Notes under the pieces: model-generated
Database searches by the model: none
Seen by the model: the letters and a program-made list of their open reading frames with translations, nothing else
Told to the model about the DNA's origin: nothing
Assembly: GCA_003228115.1 (NCBI GenBank)
Contig: QEVV01000004.1
Coordinates: 1-64,000, forward strand
Source of the DNA: Chloroflexota bacterium
GTDB lineage: Bacteria; Chloroflexota; Dehalococcoidia; Lucifugimonadales; SAR202-VII-2
Direction of reading: 5' to 3'
Length of the DNA: 64,000 nt
Program-made: the position numbers and the translations under genes
Shown: piece by piece, positions 8,089-17,038 of the stretch
Position numbering within the stretch: position 1 is the stretch's first letter
Layout of the letters: each line of letters starts with the position of its first letter

Positions 8089-8880
8089 ATGACACTGGCC
8101 AGTCCTCAGCACTCAAAGTCCGTGAACGCAGCCATAGTCCGCGTCGTTGGACGAGGACAGGTTGTTGAATTCACCGTGGACTCCAAAGTCTCCATGGACG
8201 AGGTCGAACGCGGGCTCAGGGACTACTTGGTCAGCGTCAAAGGCCGATTTGACGGAGGGCGCGTAACCCTCAACATGGGAAACCGGCACATGACGCCGGA
8301 GCAGGTTGGCCAGTTACGCACCATCCTGGAAAAAGAGAACAAGCTCTCTCTCTCAGGCCTCTCTGTGGGCGCTGATGCACTGAGGGACCTTCTGGAGACA
8401 CCCGTCCCGCCCGCCTCAGCAACGGCCCAAGCAGCCACAGAGGCCTCGATTGAAACGGCTCCAGTTGCCGTGGAAGCGGCTGCACCAGCCCCTCCACCTC
8501 TGGAAATGGCGGCCGAAAGCCCAGACACGTTGCTAGTTAAGGGCACCTGCAGGTCAGGCACCATGATCCATAACGTTGGCAACGTCGTTATCTTGGGCGA
8601 CGTCAATCCTGGCGCTGAGATCACCGCTACAGGCGACATTATCGTGTTGGGCCGGTTGGGCGGACTTGCTCATGCAGGAGTGGGTGGAGATGAAGACGTT
8701 GTGGTCCTAGCGAACAACATAGAGGCTACCCAAGTTCGGATAGCCTCTCATATCATGATGGATGTCCCATCCGGCCGCGGCAGCGGCTCCGGCCGGAATC
8801 CCAACATCGCCTTGGTTAAGGGAGGCACCATAGTCTTGGAGCCTTTCGTAGCAAGGTCTGTCTGGACACACGAGGAGTAG
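8089..8880 (+). CDS. minC: Septum site-determining protein MinC
   Basis: MinC inhibits FtsZ ring formation away from midcell and is recruited to the membrane by MinD. The 263-residue protein has an N-terminal FtsZ-interacting domain (about 1-105), an Ala/Pro-rich linker (about 106-150) and the C-terminal beta-helix with the conserved GNVVILGDVNPGAEITATGD segment that binds MinD. It is the first gene of minCDE and lies only 3 nt before minD. No clear ribosome-binding site precedes the ATG at 8089, so the exact start is slightly uncertain. Confidence 0.95.
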   Translation: MTLASPQHSKSVNAAIVRVVGRGQVVEFTVDSKVSMDEVERGLRDYLVSVKGRFDGGRVTLNMGNRHMTPEQVGQLRTILEKENKLSLSGLSVGADALRDLLETPVPPASATAQAATEASIETAPVAVEAAAPAPPPLEMAAESPDTLLVKGTCRSGTMIHNVGNVVILGDVNPGAEITATGDIIVLGRLGGLAHAGVGGDEDVVVLANNIEATQVRIASHIMMDVPSGRGSGSGRNPNIALVKGGTIVLEPFVARSVWTHEE

Positions 8881-8883
8881 TCA

Positions 8884-9708
8884 ATGGTAGCAAAGAAGGG
8901 TCTAGCCCTGGTCGTAACCTCGGGCAAGGGAGGCGTGGGCAAGACCACGACGACAGCCAACCTGGGAGCGGCTCTTGCTCTGCGTGGCAATAGCGTTGTG
9001 GTGATTGATGCCGACATCGGCCTCCGAAACCTGGATGTCGTTCTGGGATTGGAAAACCGGATTGTCTACGACCTTGTTCAGCTGATCGAAGGCCACTGCG
9101 AGCTTCACCAGGCAATGATTAGGGACAAGTCAGCGCCCAATCTCTACCTCATCCCGGCGGCCCAAACCCGGGACAAGACCGCAATAACGGCAGAACAACT
9201 TACTGAAGTCGTGGACAGGCTTAGACCGGATCACGACTACGTTCTCATCGACTCTCCCGCTGGGATCGAGCAAGGCTTCAAGAACTCCCTGGCGCCAGCC
9301 AACCTGGCGATCGTCGTCACAACGCCTGAGGTATCGGCAATACGCGACGCCGACAGGGTCATTGGGCTCATTGAGGCTTCCGGGTTGCCAACGCCCCGCT
9401 TGATCCTGAACCGGATGCGGGCATCGATGGTGCAGCAAAAGGACATGATGTCGACCGATGACATCCTAACCCTACTGTCAGTCCAACTCGTTGGCATCGT
9501 CCCTGAAGACGAGAGCATTATTATCTCCACCAACCGGGGCGTGCCCGCTGTACACGACCCCAAGTCCAACGCCGGACAGGCTTATCTCAGGGTTGCCGCC
9601 CGTATTGATGGCGAAGATATCCCGTTCGTCGACCTGAATGAACGTTCGGGACTCTTTCACCGCCTGAAGAAGTGGCTGGGCCCAACGGGGAGCGAAAAAA
9701 ATGCTTGA
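8884..9708 (+). CDS. minD: Septum site-determining ATPase MinD
   Basis: MinD is the membrane-associated ATPase that carries MinC and is cleared by MinE. The 274-residue protein has the deviant Walker A motif SGKGGVGKTT at residues 13-22, the IDADIGLRNLD switch region, and a C-terminal amphipathic membrane-targeting helix (LFHRLKKWLG). It sits between minC and minE and overlaps minE by 8 bp, consistent with translational coupling. Confidence 0.97.
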   Translation: MVAKKGLALVVTSGKGGVGKTTTTANLGAALALRGNSVVVIDADIGLRNLDVVLGLENRIVYDLVQLIEGHCELHQAMIRDKSAPNLYLIPAAQTRDKTAITAEQLTEVVDRLRPDHDYVLIDSPAGIEQGFKNSLAPANLAIVVTTPEVSAIRDADRVIGLIEASGLPTPRLILNRMRASMVQQKDMMSTDDILTLLSVQLVGIVPEDESIIISTNRGVPAVHDPKSNAGQAYLRVAARIDGEDIPFVDLNERSGLFHRLKKWLGPTGSEKNA

Positions 9709-9979
9709 TGGAATTCGCAGAAGCCTACGACGTGTCCTAGCCCTCGAAAGCGGCAGTGGCCAATCAGCCGCCCAACGGCTGCAGCTTGTCCTTGTGCAAG
9801 ACAGAACCACTTTCCCCACAGAGACGCTTGAGGCGCTGAAGAACGACATTGTGGCGGCCATATCCAAGTACGCCATGATCGACCAGAGCGCTATCGAAGT
9901 CGAAGTTCGCCGGTCAGGGTCTTCAGTCACGCTGGTTACCAACATACCGATTCGCGGCTCGCAGCGCGGCCCCGCTTAG
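9701..9979 (+). CDS. minE: Cell division topological specificity factor MinE
   Basis: MinE stimulates MinD ATPase and keeps Min inhibition off midcell. The 92-residue length, the basic amphipathic N-terminus, the RLQLVLVQDR beta strand that releases to contact MinD, and the VEVRRSGSSVTLVTNIPI C-terminal strand all match the family. It overlaps minD by 8 bp and is the last gene of the operon. Confidence 0.93.
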   Translation: MLDGIRRSLRRVLALESGSGQSAAQRLQLVLVQDRTTFPTETLEALKNDIVAAISKYAMIDQSAIEVEVRRSGSSVTLVTNIPIRGSQRGPA

Positions 9980-10171
9980 CGGACCCGCTCCGCATCTAAG
10001 ACGCCCCCGCCCCCCCACCTAACTGTGCCCTTCACGGCTTGTTCACTTCCTCCGTTGTGATTTTCACGCTCCAGCCATTAGAGTGTCATAACTTGTTGGC
10101 AGGAGGCGAAATCACAAGCAATGCAGGCAACGGGTTTCGTGGGATAAGCCAGACGCTCGAAGGAGTTCGAC

Positions 10172-11062
10172 ATGTTTTCCCGCATCTTGGTTCCACTGGA
10201 CGGGTCTGAATTAGCAGAGCAAGTGCTGCCCTATGTCGCCTCCCTAGCGAAGGCGCTTCAGGCGGATGTTTCACTGATCACCGCCATGATTCCCGTTCGG
10301 CCGCTGCCGGAGTCCTTCATGGAGCAGGCCTCCGTAAACCTTCACCAATTGACCACCGAATACCTTGCCGCCAGGGCTGACACGCTCAGGGAGAGGGGAC
10401 TCATCGTTGACTGGTCGGTGGAGGACGGGTATCCCTCGGAGGTCATAGCAACCGCTGCGCTGAAGCAGCCGAACACGCTCATAGCCATTTCAACCCACGG
10501 CCGGTCTGGACTCACTCGATGGACACTGGGTAGCGTCACCGACAGAGTGGTCCATTCCACCAAGGCCCCACTCCTGATCATTCGATCACGAGATGAGGAC
10601 CAACCTGCCGAAGCCACGCTGACGACTGTAATAGTGCCACTGGACGGATCTGGCCTTGGTGAGCAGGCACTTGCGCCCGCCGCCGCATTGGCAAAGGCTC
10701 TTGGCCTCAACATCACCTTGGTCCGCGCCACTCCCAGCGCCGCCGACTATTACAAGTTCGCCACCTATCCCGTCCCGGTTTCTGAAGACTATTCCAAGGA
10801 AGTGGATGAGGACGCCGGGGCCTATCTCGCCGGTGTCAAAGAGACGCTTCAGAAGGAAGGCAGCGTATCCGTCGAAACAGCGTTGGAGCACGGCAGCCCA
10901 GCGGCGGTCATTGTGGATCTGGCCAAGAATACTCCTGACAGCCTGGTTGTCATGACCACGCACGGAAGGTCTGGGATGGGCCGCTGGATTCTTGGCAGCG
11001 TAACTGACCGAGTCGTGAGACATTCCGGAGACCCGGTACTGGTGATTCACGGCGAAGAGTAA
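10172..11062 (+). CDS. Tandem-domain universal stress protein (first copy)
   Basis: This 296-residue protein is two fused UspA domains (about 1-142 and 150-296). Each starts with an ILVPLDGS or VIVPLDGS strand and ends with the nucleotide-binding motif THGRSGLTRWTLGS or THGRSGMGRWILGS (G-x2-G-x9-G-S), so both halves keep the ATP-type site. Such proteins act in the cytosol in stress survival. A GAAGGAG site precedes the ATG. It forms a tandem pair with the next gene after a 53-bp gap. Confidence 0.92.
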   Translation: MFSRILVPLDGSELAEQVLPYVASLAKALQADVSLITAMIPVRPLPESFMEQASVNLHQLTTEYLAARADTLRERGLIVDWSVEDGYPSEVIATAALKQPNTLIAISTHGRSGLTRWTLGSVTDRVVHSTKAPLLIIRSRDEDQPAEATLTTVIVPLDGSGLGEQALAPAAALAKALGLNITLVRATPSAADYYKFATYPVPVSEDYSKEVDEDAGAYLAGVKETLQKEGSVSVETALEHGSPAAVIVDLAKNTPDSLVVMTTHGRSGMGRWILGSVTDRVVRHSGDPVLVIHGEE

Positions 11063-11115
11063 GTGGGGATCCGGCTATTTGTTGAATCTAAACGCTAAGC
11101 CAACAGGAGGCCACC

Positions 11116-12042
11116 ATGTACAGCAGAATCCTTGTTCCATTGGACGGCTCCAAGCTTGCGGAGCGCATCTTGCCCTACGCGACGCTGCTCAACCGAACGT
11201 TTGGGACTCGGATCGATTTGTTGCGCGCCGTAACTCCACCATCCGTGGCTGACAGCTCCTACGCAGAGATCGCCATCCTGCCTAGCCGAGCCTCCGCCAG
11301 TGACCTTGTGGAGTACGCCGCCAAGTACATGAAAGGAGTGGAAGACAATCTCAGGAGCTCCGGCATAGAGGCCACCTCCACTACTCAGCTCGGGAATCCT
11401 GCTGATGTCATAGCGGAGCACGCCGCCAAGGAGCCCAACACTCTAGTCGCCATGTCTACCCACGGTCGCACCGGCATGACCCGGTGGGTCATGGGAAGCG
11501 TCACCGACAGGGTGATCCAGATGGTCGATCAGCCTATGCTCGTGGTACGGCCTAACTTGGACGAGCCCGGTCCTGAAGAGTTCAAGTTCGAAACGATAAT
11601 CGTCCCCTTGGACGGCTCCTCGGAGGCTGAACAGGGGATGGAGCAGACCCTGCCGCTGGCAAAGGCACTTGGCCTGCGTGTCGTCCTGGTTACCGCCAAC
11701 CCGGACCCAAAAGACTACTATATGGTGGAGGACTACCCAGCCGGGGGAGTCTTCTACGACTTTACAAAGGATGTGGAGCAAGCGGACACGATGACCCAAA
11801 CCTACCTGGAACGAATTGCGGTTCGCCTCAGGGGCGAAGGGTTTGATACCGTCGAGATACGGCTCTCCCACGGAGATGCAGGTGGGGCAATAGTGGACAT
11901 CGCCAAAGAGACCCCAAACAGCCTGATCGGTATGGCAACGCACGGTCGGTCCGGCGTAGGCCGCTGGGTTATGGGCAGCGTTTCCAGCCGGGTCATACGA
12001 CACTCAGGTGACCCGGTGCTGCTAACCAGAACAAAGGGCTAG
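11116..12042 (+). CDS. Tandem-domain universal stress protein (second copy)
   Basis: A 308-residue paralogue of the preceding gene, with two UspA domains and G-x2-G-x9-G-S motifs in both halves (THGRTGMTRWVMGS and THGRSGVGRWVMGS). It has a strong CAGGAGG ribosome-binding site and probably shares an operon with the first copy. The pair looks like a local gene duplication followed by divergence. Confidence 0.92.
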   Translation: MYSRILVPLDGSKLAERILPYATLLNRTFGTRIDLLRAVTPPSVADSSYAEIAILPSRASASDLVEYAAKYMKGVEDNLRSSGIEATSTTQLGNPADVIAEHAAKEPNTLVAMSTHGRTGMTRWVMGSVTDRVIQMVDQPMLVVRPNLDEPGPEEFKFETIIVPLDGSSEAEQGMEQTLPLAKALGLRVVLVTANPDPKDYYMVEDYPAGGVFYDFTKDVEQADTMTQTYLERIAVRLRGEGFDTVEIRLSHGDAGGAIVDIAKETPNSLIGMATHGRSGVGRWVMGSVSSRVIRHSGDPVLLTRTKG

Positions 12043-12368
12043 CCCGCGGTGCCAGCGGCACAACAAGTGGAGAAGACACATGGCGCTGGGCAACTTCATT
12101 CGATGAAAGCGGCTTGAGGGAAAATTAGTCGCAATAACTGACGCAACGTTCACTCCCCAATCGCGGGCTCTGATCGTGAGCCTGCCTCACGTCAGCCTCG
12201 TTTGGAATCGCCCAGTCGCCATGAAGGTCGCTCAGGGCGGGCATGAGCAACGCATCCCCATTTCCGATGTCACGAGTAGAGTCTAGGTTGGCCTCGGATT
12301 CGCTTTGCTGGCTACATTGCTAACCGTACTCCTCCCCTAACCACGTTACTCCTCAGGCGATGAATTGC
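12043..12368. other. Gene-free region after the usp pair
   Basis: No gene, terminator or clear repeat is visible between the second usp gene and the interspersed repeat at 12369. Confidence 0.4.
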
Positions 12369-12460
12369 AGGTGCAGGGCGCAGCCCCGCCGGGGTTACAG
12401 GGGTGTCCCCTGTAACAAGACGTCCGCGGGTGGGACGACGGCGTCCGATCAGCCAACCTC
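12369..12460 (+). repeat. Interspersed two-hairpin repeat, copy 1
   Basis: This member reads GTGCAGGGCGCAGCCCCGCC, then hairpin 2 as ACAGGGG-TGT-CCCCTGT, then the CGTCCGCGGGTGGGACGACGG tail core and ends near CAGCCAACC. It lies between two plus-strand genes. See the finding on the family for the whole comparison. Confidence 0.8.
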
Positions 12461-12487
12461 CCATCTCTCTCAGCAAGGCACCCTGCA

Positions 12488-12515
12488 TTGACGGAGCCCT
12501 AGGTTCGATTACAAT
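12488..12515 (+). promoter_or_regulatory. Sigma-70-type promoter
   Basis: TTGACG (12488-12493), a 16-bp spacer and TACAAT (12510-12515) lie about 45 bp before the flippase-like gene. Confidence 0.5.
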
Positions 12516-12562
12516 CGAGAGGCCCCGTAGTCAGCACCAATTGGAGAAAGTCTGCCATCTTA

Positions 12563-13573
12563 ATGCGCGTGCTCCGCAAACCCAGGGTCAACCGAGTCCT
12601 CCTCGCCATCCTCGGCGTCACCTTTGGCCTAGGCTTGGGTTGGACCGCCATCCGTGGAGCAGAGTGGCAACACATCAGCGAAGCCATCCGGGACTTCCCT
12701 CCCCTATTGTTGATCGCCGCCCTGGCAATCTTCATGGTCTCAAACTTCCTGCGGGCCTACCGGTGGCGGCTATGCTGGGTGGACGAACCCGTCACGACCT
12801 GGCGCCTGTTTATTGTTGAGAACGCTGCTCTCGGACTGAATAACGTCTCACCCGTCCGAGCCCTTGAAGAGGCTGTTGAACTGGGCATCCTCACCCTACG
12901 GGACAAGCTCCCTGGAGGACAGGTCATAGCCACCATGATGATGGCCCGCATCCAAGACCTCGCCTTTACACTTCTGTTCATCACCGTGGCCTTGGCGTTA
13001 GTTCCCGCGTTGCTGAAATTCACACCGGCCATCGCCTTCGTCTTCGTGTTCTTCGCCGCCTGGCTCTTCATATTGCTCAGGTTCGGAGCCATCCTGCGGC
13101 GCTTCCCTAGACTGCGGAGTCTCCCGGCCATATCGTCGTTCGAGGACGCATTGGCTCTGATCTACGCCCGCAAGCAGCGCATGGCTTACGCGTTCTCGAT
13201 GACCTGCACCTACTGGCTACTGCTGGGACCCGTAGGGTGGCTTCTCGCTAGAGGGTTGGACATCGATATTGGTTTCCACTTGATTATGGTCACCGTCATT
13301 GGCTCAATCTTCTTCTCGACGACGGTACCCGGACTACCTGGCGCCGTGGGCACGTTTGAGTTTGCCGCAGTTGCCCTGATGGACCTCTGGGGCGTACCCA
13401 AGGAACCGGCACTCACTTTCGCTGTGCTCCTCCACGGCGTCCTGTTTATACCGCCGATCCTGATGACCATTGTCGTCTTTCCGCGAGAGGGCCTGGGTTC
13501 CTTCAGGGCCATCCGGGAAATCATGGGCCAGAGAGCCCAGGCTCGACAGGACGAGCCCAGTTCTCCTACGTAA
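12563..13573 (+). CDS. Flippase-like membrane protein (LPG synthase TM family)
   Basis: The 336-residue protein has about eight transmembrane segments with the N-R-x-x-R-W-R-L-type segment (FLRAYRWRL) and the NNVSPVRALEE loop typical of the UPF0104 / lysylphosphatidylglycerol synthase transmembrane family. Members move or modify lipid-linked molecules at the cytoplasmic membrane. The cytosolic aminoacyl-transferase domain of MprF is absent, so it is not MprF itself. A GGAG site precedes the ATG. Its 3' end overlaps the convergent alcohol dehydrogenase gene by 8 bp. Confidence 0.85.
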   Translation: MRVLRKPRVNRVLLAILGVTFGLGLGWTAIRGAEWQHISEAIRDFPPLLLIAALAIFMVSNFLRAYRWRLCWVDEPVTTWRLFIVENAALGLNNVSPVRALEEAVELGILTLRDKLPGGQVIATMMMARIQDLAFTLLFITVALALVPALLKFTPAIAFVFVFFAAWLFILLRFGAILRRFPRLRSLPAISSFEDALALIYARKQRMAYAFSMTCTYWLLLGPVGWLLARGLDIDIGFHLIMVTVIGSIFFSTTVPGLPGAVGTFEFAAVALMDLWGVPKEPALTFAVLLHGVLFIPPILMTIVVFPREGLGSFRAIREIMGQRAQARQDEPSSPT

Positions 13574-14666
13574 AGCTAATGATGCTTCTACCCACTGTCT
13601 GGCCCTTGTTGAGGGTGTCGTAGGCTTCGTTGACATCGTCCAGAGTGTAGACCTTGCTGATAGCGGCATTGATGTCCACCAGGCCGCGCTCCACTAAGCG
13701 AATGACCGTCGGCATGTCCGTTCGTACACGCGCCCCATACGAGCCGATAATGCTAATGCCCCTGCGCACCGTCCGAGTAATCTCGATGGGAACTGTGGTC
13801 CCTGCGTCACTGATCCCCACAATTACGACCCGGCCGCCGTCAGCGACAGACTGGTAGGCCTGCAAGATCGTTTCGGGTCTCCCCAAGGCTTCGACGGCCA
13901 CATCCACGCCGCGACCGTTAGTAATCTCTCGTATCCGGGCGGGCGCATCCTCGGTTGCAGCGTTAATAACCTCTGTTGCCCCCAATCGCTTGGCCATCTC
14001 CAGCTTGTCGTCCCTGATGTCCACCGCTATGACGTCGGTTGCACCAAATGCTTTGGCAATCTGCACCACGTTAATACCCACCCCTCCAATGGCGAAAACC
14101 GCCACCGACTCGCCGGCTGACACCTTGGCTTGGTTCTTGATAGCGCCGTAGGCCGTGAATACAGAGCACCCGATAATGCTCGCCCGGTCCAGCGGAATGT
14201 CCGACTGAAACTTGAAGACCCCGCCCGCTGGAACCACGGCACGCTCGGCTAGCCCGCCCATGCTGTACATCCACACGTCGGACCCATCGGCACGAGCCAG
14301 GCGGGTAGTACCGTCGTAGAGCGTGCCCTTGAGGCGGTTGTAATCGAAGAAGTTGACGCAGAGGTCGTCCCGGCCTTGGAAGCAGTAGTTGCAGCGCCCG
14401 CAAGGCATGATGAAACTGCAAACCACTGGGTCGCCGGTCGCTAGGCCCTCGACGCCAGGCCCAATCTCCTCCACAATGCCCGAGACTTCGTGGCCCAGAA
14501 CCGCAGGCGTCGGAAAGCCCACCTCCCCCTTGATAACGTGCAGGTCTGTGTGGCATACCCCGCACCCAACGACACGGATCTGCACTTCGCCAGCGCGGGG
14601 CTCCGATAGGCGCAGGTCCTCAAGCGTCATTGGCGCGCCGACTTTGTTCAATACCGCTGCTTTCAT
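13566..14666 (-). CDS. Zinc-dependent alcohol dehydrogenase family protein
   Basis: This 366-residue medium-chain dehydrogenase has the catalytic-zinc segment GCGVCHTDLHVIKG, the GHEVSGIVEEIG signature, four structural-zinc Cys in PCGRCNYCFQGRDDLC, and the NAD-binding GGVGINVVQ turn. It resembles the class III/benzyl-alcohol-type Zn-ADHs. It probably oxidises an alcohol or reduces an aldehyde in the cytosol; the substrate is unknown. It is convergent with the flippase-like gene. Confidence 0.92.
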   Translation of the reverse strand: MKAAVLNKVGAPMTLEDLRLSEPRAGEVQIRVVGCGVCHTDLHVIKGEVGFPTPAVLGHEVSGIVEEIGPGVEGLATGDPVVCSFIMPCGRCNYCFQGRDDLCVNFFDYNRLKGTLYDGTTRLARADGSDVWMYSMGGLAERAVVPAGGVFKFQSDIPLDRASIIGCSVFTAYGAIKNQAKVSAGESVAVFAIGGVGINVVQIAKAFGATDVIAVDIRDDKLEMAKRLGATEVINAATEDAPARIREITNGRGVDVAVEALGRPETILQAYQSVADGGRVVIVGISDAGTTVPIEITRTVRRGISIIGSYGARVRTDMPTVIRLVERGLVDINAAISKVYTLDDVNEAYDTLNKGQTVGRSIISFT

Positions 14667-14770
14667 GGATGGTTCACCTATAAGCGAAATTCGACATCGG
14701 TCGAAGTGTAGATTTGCCCACGAGCACCGTCAACCGACAACGCAGTTAACGCTTCAATAGTAGCCAAGGA

Positions 14771-14850
14771 GGGTGCAGGGAGCCTTCGGTTCCCACCGGG
14801 GGCAACATGGAACGCCCCCCTGTTCCAAGAAACGTTAGTGAGTCTGCCCT
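14771..14850 (+). repeat. Interspersed two-hairpin repeat, copy 2 (divergent)
   Basis: A divergent member: GGGTGCAGGGAGCC, a TTCG loop, GGTTCCC and CCGGGGGC, then AAGAAACGTTAGTGAG. The first stem differs in sequence from the main type but still pairs over 7 bp (GGGAGCC with GGTTCCC) around a TTCG loop. It lies between divergent genes, together with copy 3. The rest of 14667-15190 holds no gene. Confidence 0.65.
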
Positions 14851-14977
14851 TAGCTTGGCAAAGGGGCGGATTGGGTGAGGCCTCGGCGTCAGTCCCATCT
14901 GAGGCATTCGTTCGTTGAAGCTATCCGACCATCGAACTAAGCATTCAGGCAAGAAGCGGGCCAACTCCCACTAGGAT

Positions 14978-15075
14978 GGGTGCAGGGGCAGCGCCCCGCC
15001 GGGGTCTGGGGTGTCCCCAAAAGAAACATTCGTGGGCGGGCTGGGCGGGACAGCGGCGTCCGTCATAAAAAGCGA
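14978..15075 (+). repeat. Interspersed two-hairpin repeat, copy 3
   Basis: Copy 3 has first hairpin GGGGCAGCGCCCC, second hairpin TGGGG-TGT-CCCCA, and tail AACATTCGTGGGCGGGCTGG. Its spacing of about 200 bp from copy 2 and shared orientation suggest local duplication. Confidence 0.8.
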
Positions 15076-15190
15076 CCGGGCAAGAGCCACACTGAGATCT
15101 ACGCAACCGTCAGGAAGCGAAACCTGCCACCCGTCCCACCAACCTGCTACTATCCGCCCCAACCGACCCGCCCCTTAAGGGAGGAAACAC

Positions 15191-16174
15191 ATGGCAAGAT
15201 TGCCCCTCACCCTAGCCTGCTGGGACTACGACCGCACCCGCGCCCTGAGGGACGGGTCCATTAAGCCCGAAGGCATCGACCTCACCATGCTAACGCTCAG
15301 GCCGTCCCAGACCTTCCCGCGCATGCTCAAACATAAAGAGTTTGACGTTTCCGAGATGTCTTTTTCTTCCTACTGTGCCCTCAAGGCCCAGGACGACTGC
15401 CCCTTTGTTGCTATCCCTGTGTTCCCGTCGAAGATCTTCCGTCACGATTGCATCTATGTGAACGTGGATGCAGGCATAGAGCGGCCGGAAGACCTGGCAG
15501 GCAAGCGGATCGGCTCTGCCCGGTACGACATGACCGCCGCCCTCTTCGCCAGGGGCATGCTGCATCACGAGTACGGGGTAACGCCCCAGTCGGTGGAATG
15601 GTTCTACGGCCCCCAGGAGGAGCTTGGCGGCTTCTCTGCGGCGCCGCACAAGACCCCGGTGAACATCAGCGTCAGCCACATTGCCAAAGGCAAAATACTG
15701 TCGCAAATGCTCGAAGAGGGTGAACTGGACGCCCTCATTGGAGTGGTCATTCCCGAACCCTTCCTCCGAGGATCAGCCAAAGTAAAACGGCTGTTCCCCA
15801 ACTTCAAGGAGGCGGAGCAGGAATACTTCCGCCGTACCCGCATTTTCCCGATCATGCACACGGTGGTCATCCGGGAAGAAATCTTCAAGGAACATCCCTA
15901 CGTCGCCCGCAGCCTCTATGACGCGTTCACGGCGGCAAAGGACCAAGCGGCAGAGCAGTACTACGACACCGACGCCTTGCGCGTCATGCTGCCATTCCTG
16001 TTGGCCGACTTAGAGGAGACATGGGAGCTGATGGGAAAGGATTTCTGGGCCTACGGAGTGGAACCAAACCGCCCGACCATTGAGGCCCTGCTTCAGTTCC
16101 TCCACGACCAAGAACTAGCAGACCGGGTGCTTTCTCCAGAGGAGCTGTTCGCACCATCGACGCTAGTCATCTAG
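15191..16174 (+). CDS. 4,5-dihydroxyphthalate decarboxylase-like / substrate-binding protein
   Basis: The 327-residue protein starts with the pattern LACWDYDRTRALRDG and contains FDVSEMSFSSY, the DLAGKRIGSARYDMTAALFARG segment and an EEGELDALIG segment, all typical of the 4,5-dihydroxyphthalate decarboxylase (Pht5-like) family in the periplasmic-binding-protein fold. There is no signal peptide, so it should be cytosolic. The family's characterised member decarboxylates an ortho-phthalate catabolite; many homologues are untested. An AGGGAGG site precedes the ATG. The Rieske dioxygenase genes nearby on the other strand support an aromatic-acid role. Confidence 0.82.
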   Translation: MARLPLTLACWDYDRTRALRDGSIKPEGIDLTMLTLRPSQTFPRMLKHKEFDVSEMSFSSYCALKAQDDCPFVAIPVFPSKIFRHDCIYVNVDAGIERPEDLAGKRIGSARYDMTAALFARGMLHHEYGVTPQSVEWFYGPQEELGGFSAAPHKTPVNISVSHIAKGKILSQMLEEGELDALIGVVIPEPFLRGSAKVKRLFPNFKEAEQEYFRRTRIFPIMHTVVIREEIFKEHPYVARSLYDAFTAAKDQAAEQYYDTDALRVMLPFLLADLEETWELMGKDFWAYGVEPNRPTIEALLQFLHDQELADRVLSPEELFAPSTLVI

Positions 16175-16233
16175 GGATACTTGCCGTTCCGTTCTCCGCA
16201 GGACGCTCGGGCTGCTCTTATACCTGCCCAAAC

Positions 16234-16350
16234 GGGGTGCAGGGGCAAAGCCCCGCCGGGGGCCTGGGGGTGTCCCCCAGTTCTGAAAACGTTCGTGGGT
16301 GGGTTGGGCGGGAACTCAGCGCCAGCTAAGCAAACCGCCCAGCTGTGCAG
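16234..16350 (+). repeat. Interspersed two-hairpin repeat, copy 4
   Basis: Copy 4 has first hairpin GGGGCAAAGCCCC, second hairpin CTGGGGG-TGT-CCCCCAG, then AAAACGTTCGTGGGTGGG. It lies between convergent genes. Its outer stem pairs (CT with AG) differ from other copies yet stay complementary. Confidence 0.85.
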
Positions 16351-16371
16351 GCAGGTGTTTTCTCAGGCCGG

Positions 16372-16950
16372 TCACGCGTCCTCACGGAGGAGTTCCTTAG
16401 CCCGCTCGTTGGCGTCGGCGAAGGCCTTCATTGCGCCTTCAACGCTATATGGCTGCTCAGGAGCCTCAGGCGACGCCCACTCACTGCGAGACGTGGCAAA
16501 GAAGTCCCCGCCATAGACATGAATCGCTGCCGTATAGGCTCTACGGGGATTCGTCACGGAGTGAATAACCTGGTCGCCCAGAACTACAACGTCCTTTTCG
16601 CCGAGCGACTTGCCGTTGACCATCTCCAGCCCAACTCCCGCCGACCGGCGTTTATAGAAGGTATTGTCCTCCTGCCCGCCGTACACTCCGATGACGGCCC
16701 ACATCCTGTGGTCATGCGGATAGAGCGACATATTCGGAGCCCAAACAACGTGGAGGATAGTGAGGTCGTCCGACCTGTGGATGGCTGTCAGCCCTCCGGC
16801 CTCAACTGGCCCGAACGGTTCAGATCCCAATTGACCACCCATCAGCCGCTCCAAGACCTCCTTGGCAGCCAACGAAGGGGCCTTTTCCTTTAGAGCTTCT
16901 TGGCACGCCTCAATAAGAACACCAGAGTCAAACAAAGCAGCACCTCTCAA
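16372..16950 (-). CDS. Cupin-type metal-dependent protein
   Basis: The 192-residue protein resembles the cysteine-dioxygenase-like double-stranded beta-helix family: LYPHDHRMWAVIGVYGG gives the His-x-His metal ligands near residues 79-81, and DQVIHSVTN adds a late His. Such proteins bind a mononuclear metal and often act as dioxygenases or isomerases. The reported start is TTG; a second TTG at 16935 has better spacing from GAGAGG and may be the true one. It lies downstream of the Rieske dioxygenase genes on the same strand and may share their pathway. Confidence 0.8.
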   Translation of the reverse strand: MRGAALFDSGVLIEACQEALKEKAPSLAAKEVLERLMGGQLGSEPFGPVEAGGLTAIHRSDDLTILHVVWAPNMSLYPHDHRMWAVIGVYGGQEDNTFYKRRSAGVGLEMVNGKSLGEKDVVVLGDQVIHSVTNPRRAYTAAIHVYGGDFFATSRSEWASPEAPEQPYSVEGAMKAFADANERAKELLREDA

Positions 16951-17038
16951 TCATGATTGTGGATCGTAGAATCGGTACGACGCCAAAGATGGTTGGCTCG
17001 GGCGGGTCTAAGACGCCGCCCCTACCGGTGCGCCTGTA

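Noticed and set aside
7777-8112. ORFs on both strands before minC
   Set aside because: No domains or ribosome-binding sites; they overlap a good promoter and the minC start.
16181-16516. Small ORFs through the repeat copies (peptides like GxxPPGxxGxPP)
   Set aside because: The shared peptide pattern is only the translation of the DNA repeat; frames differ, ribosome-binding sites are absent, and the stems rather than codons are conserved.
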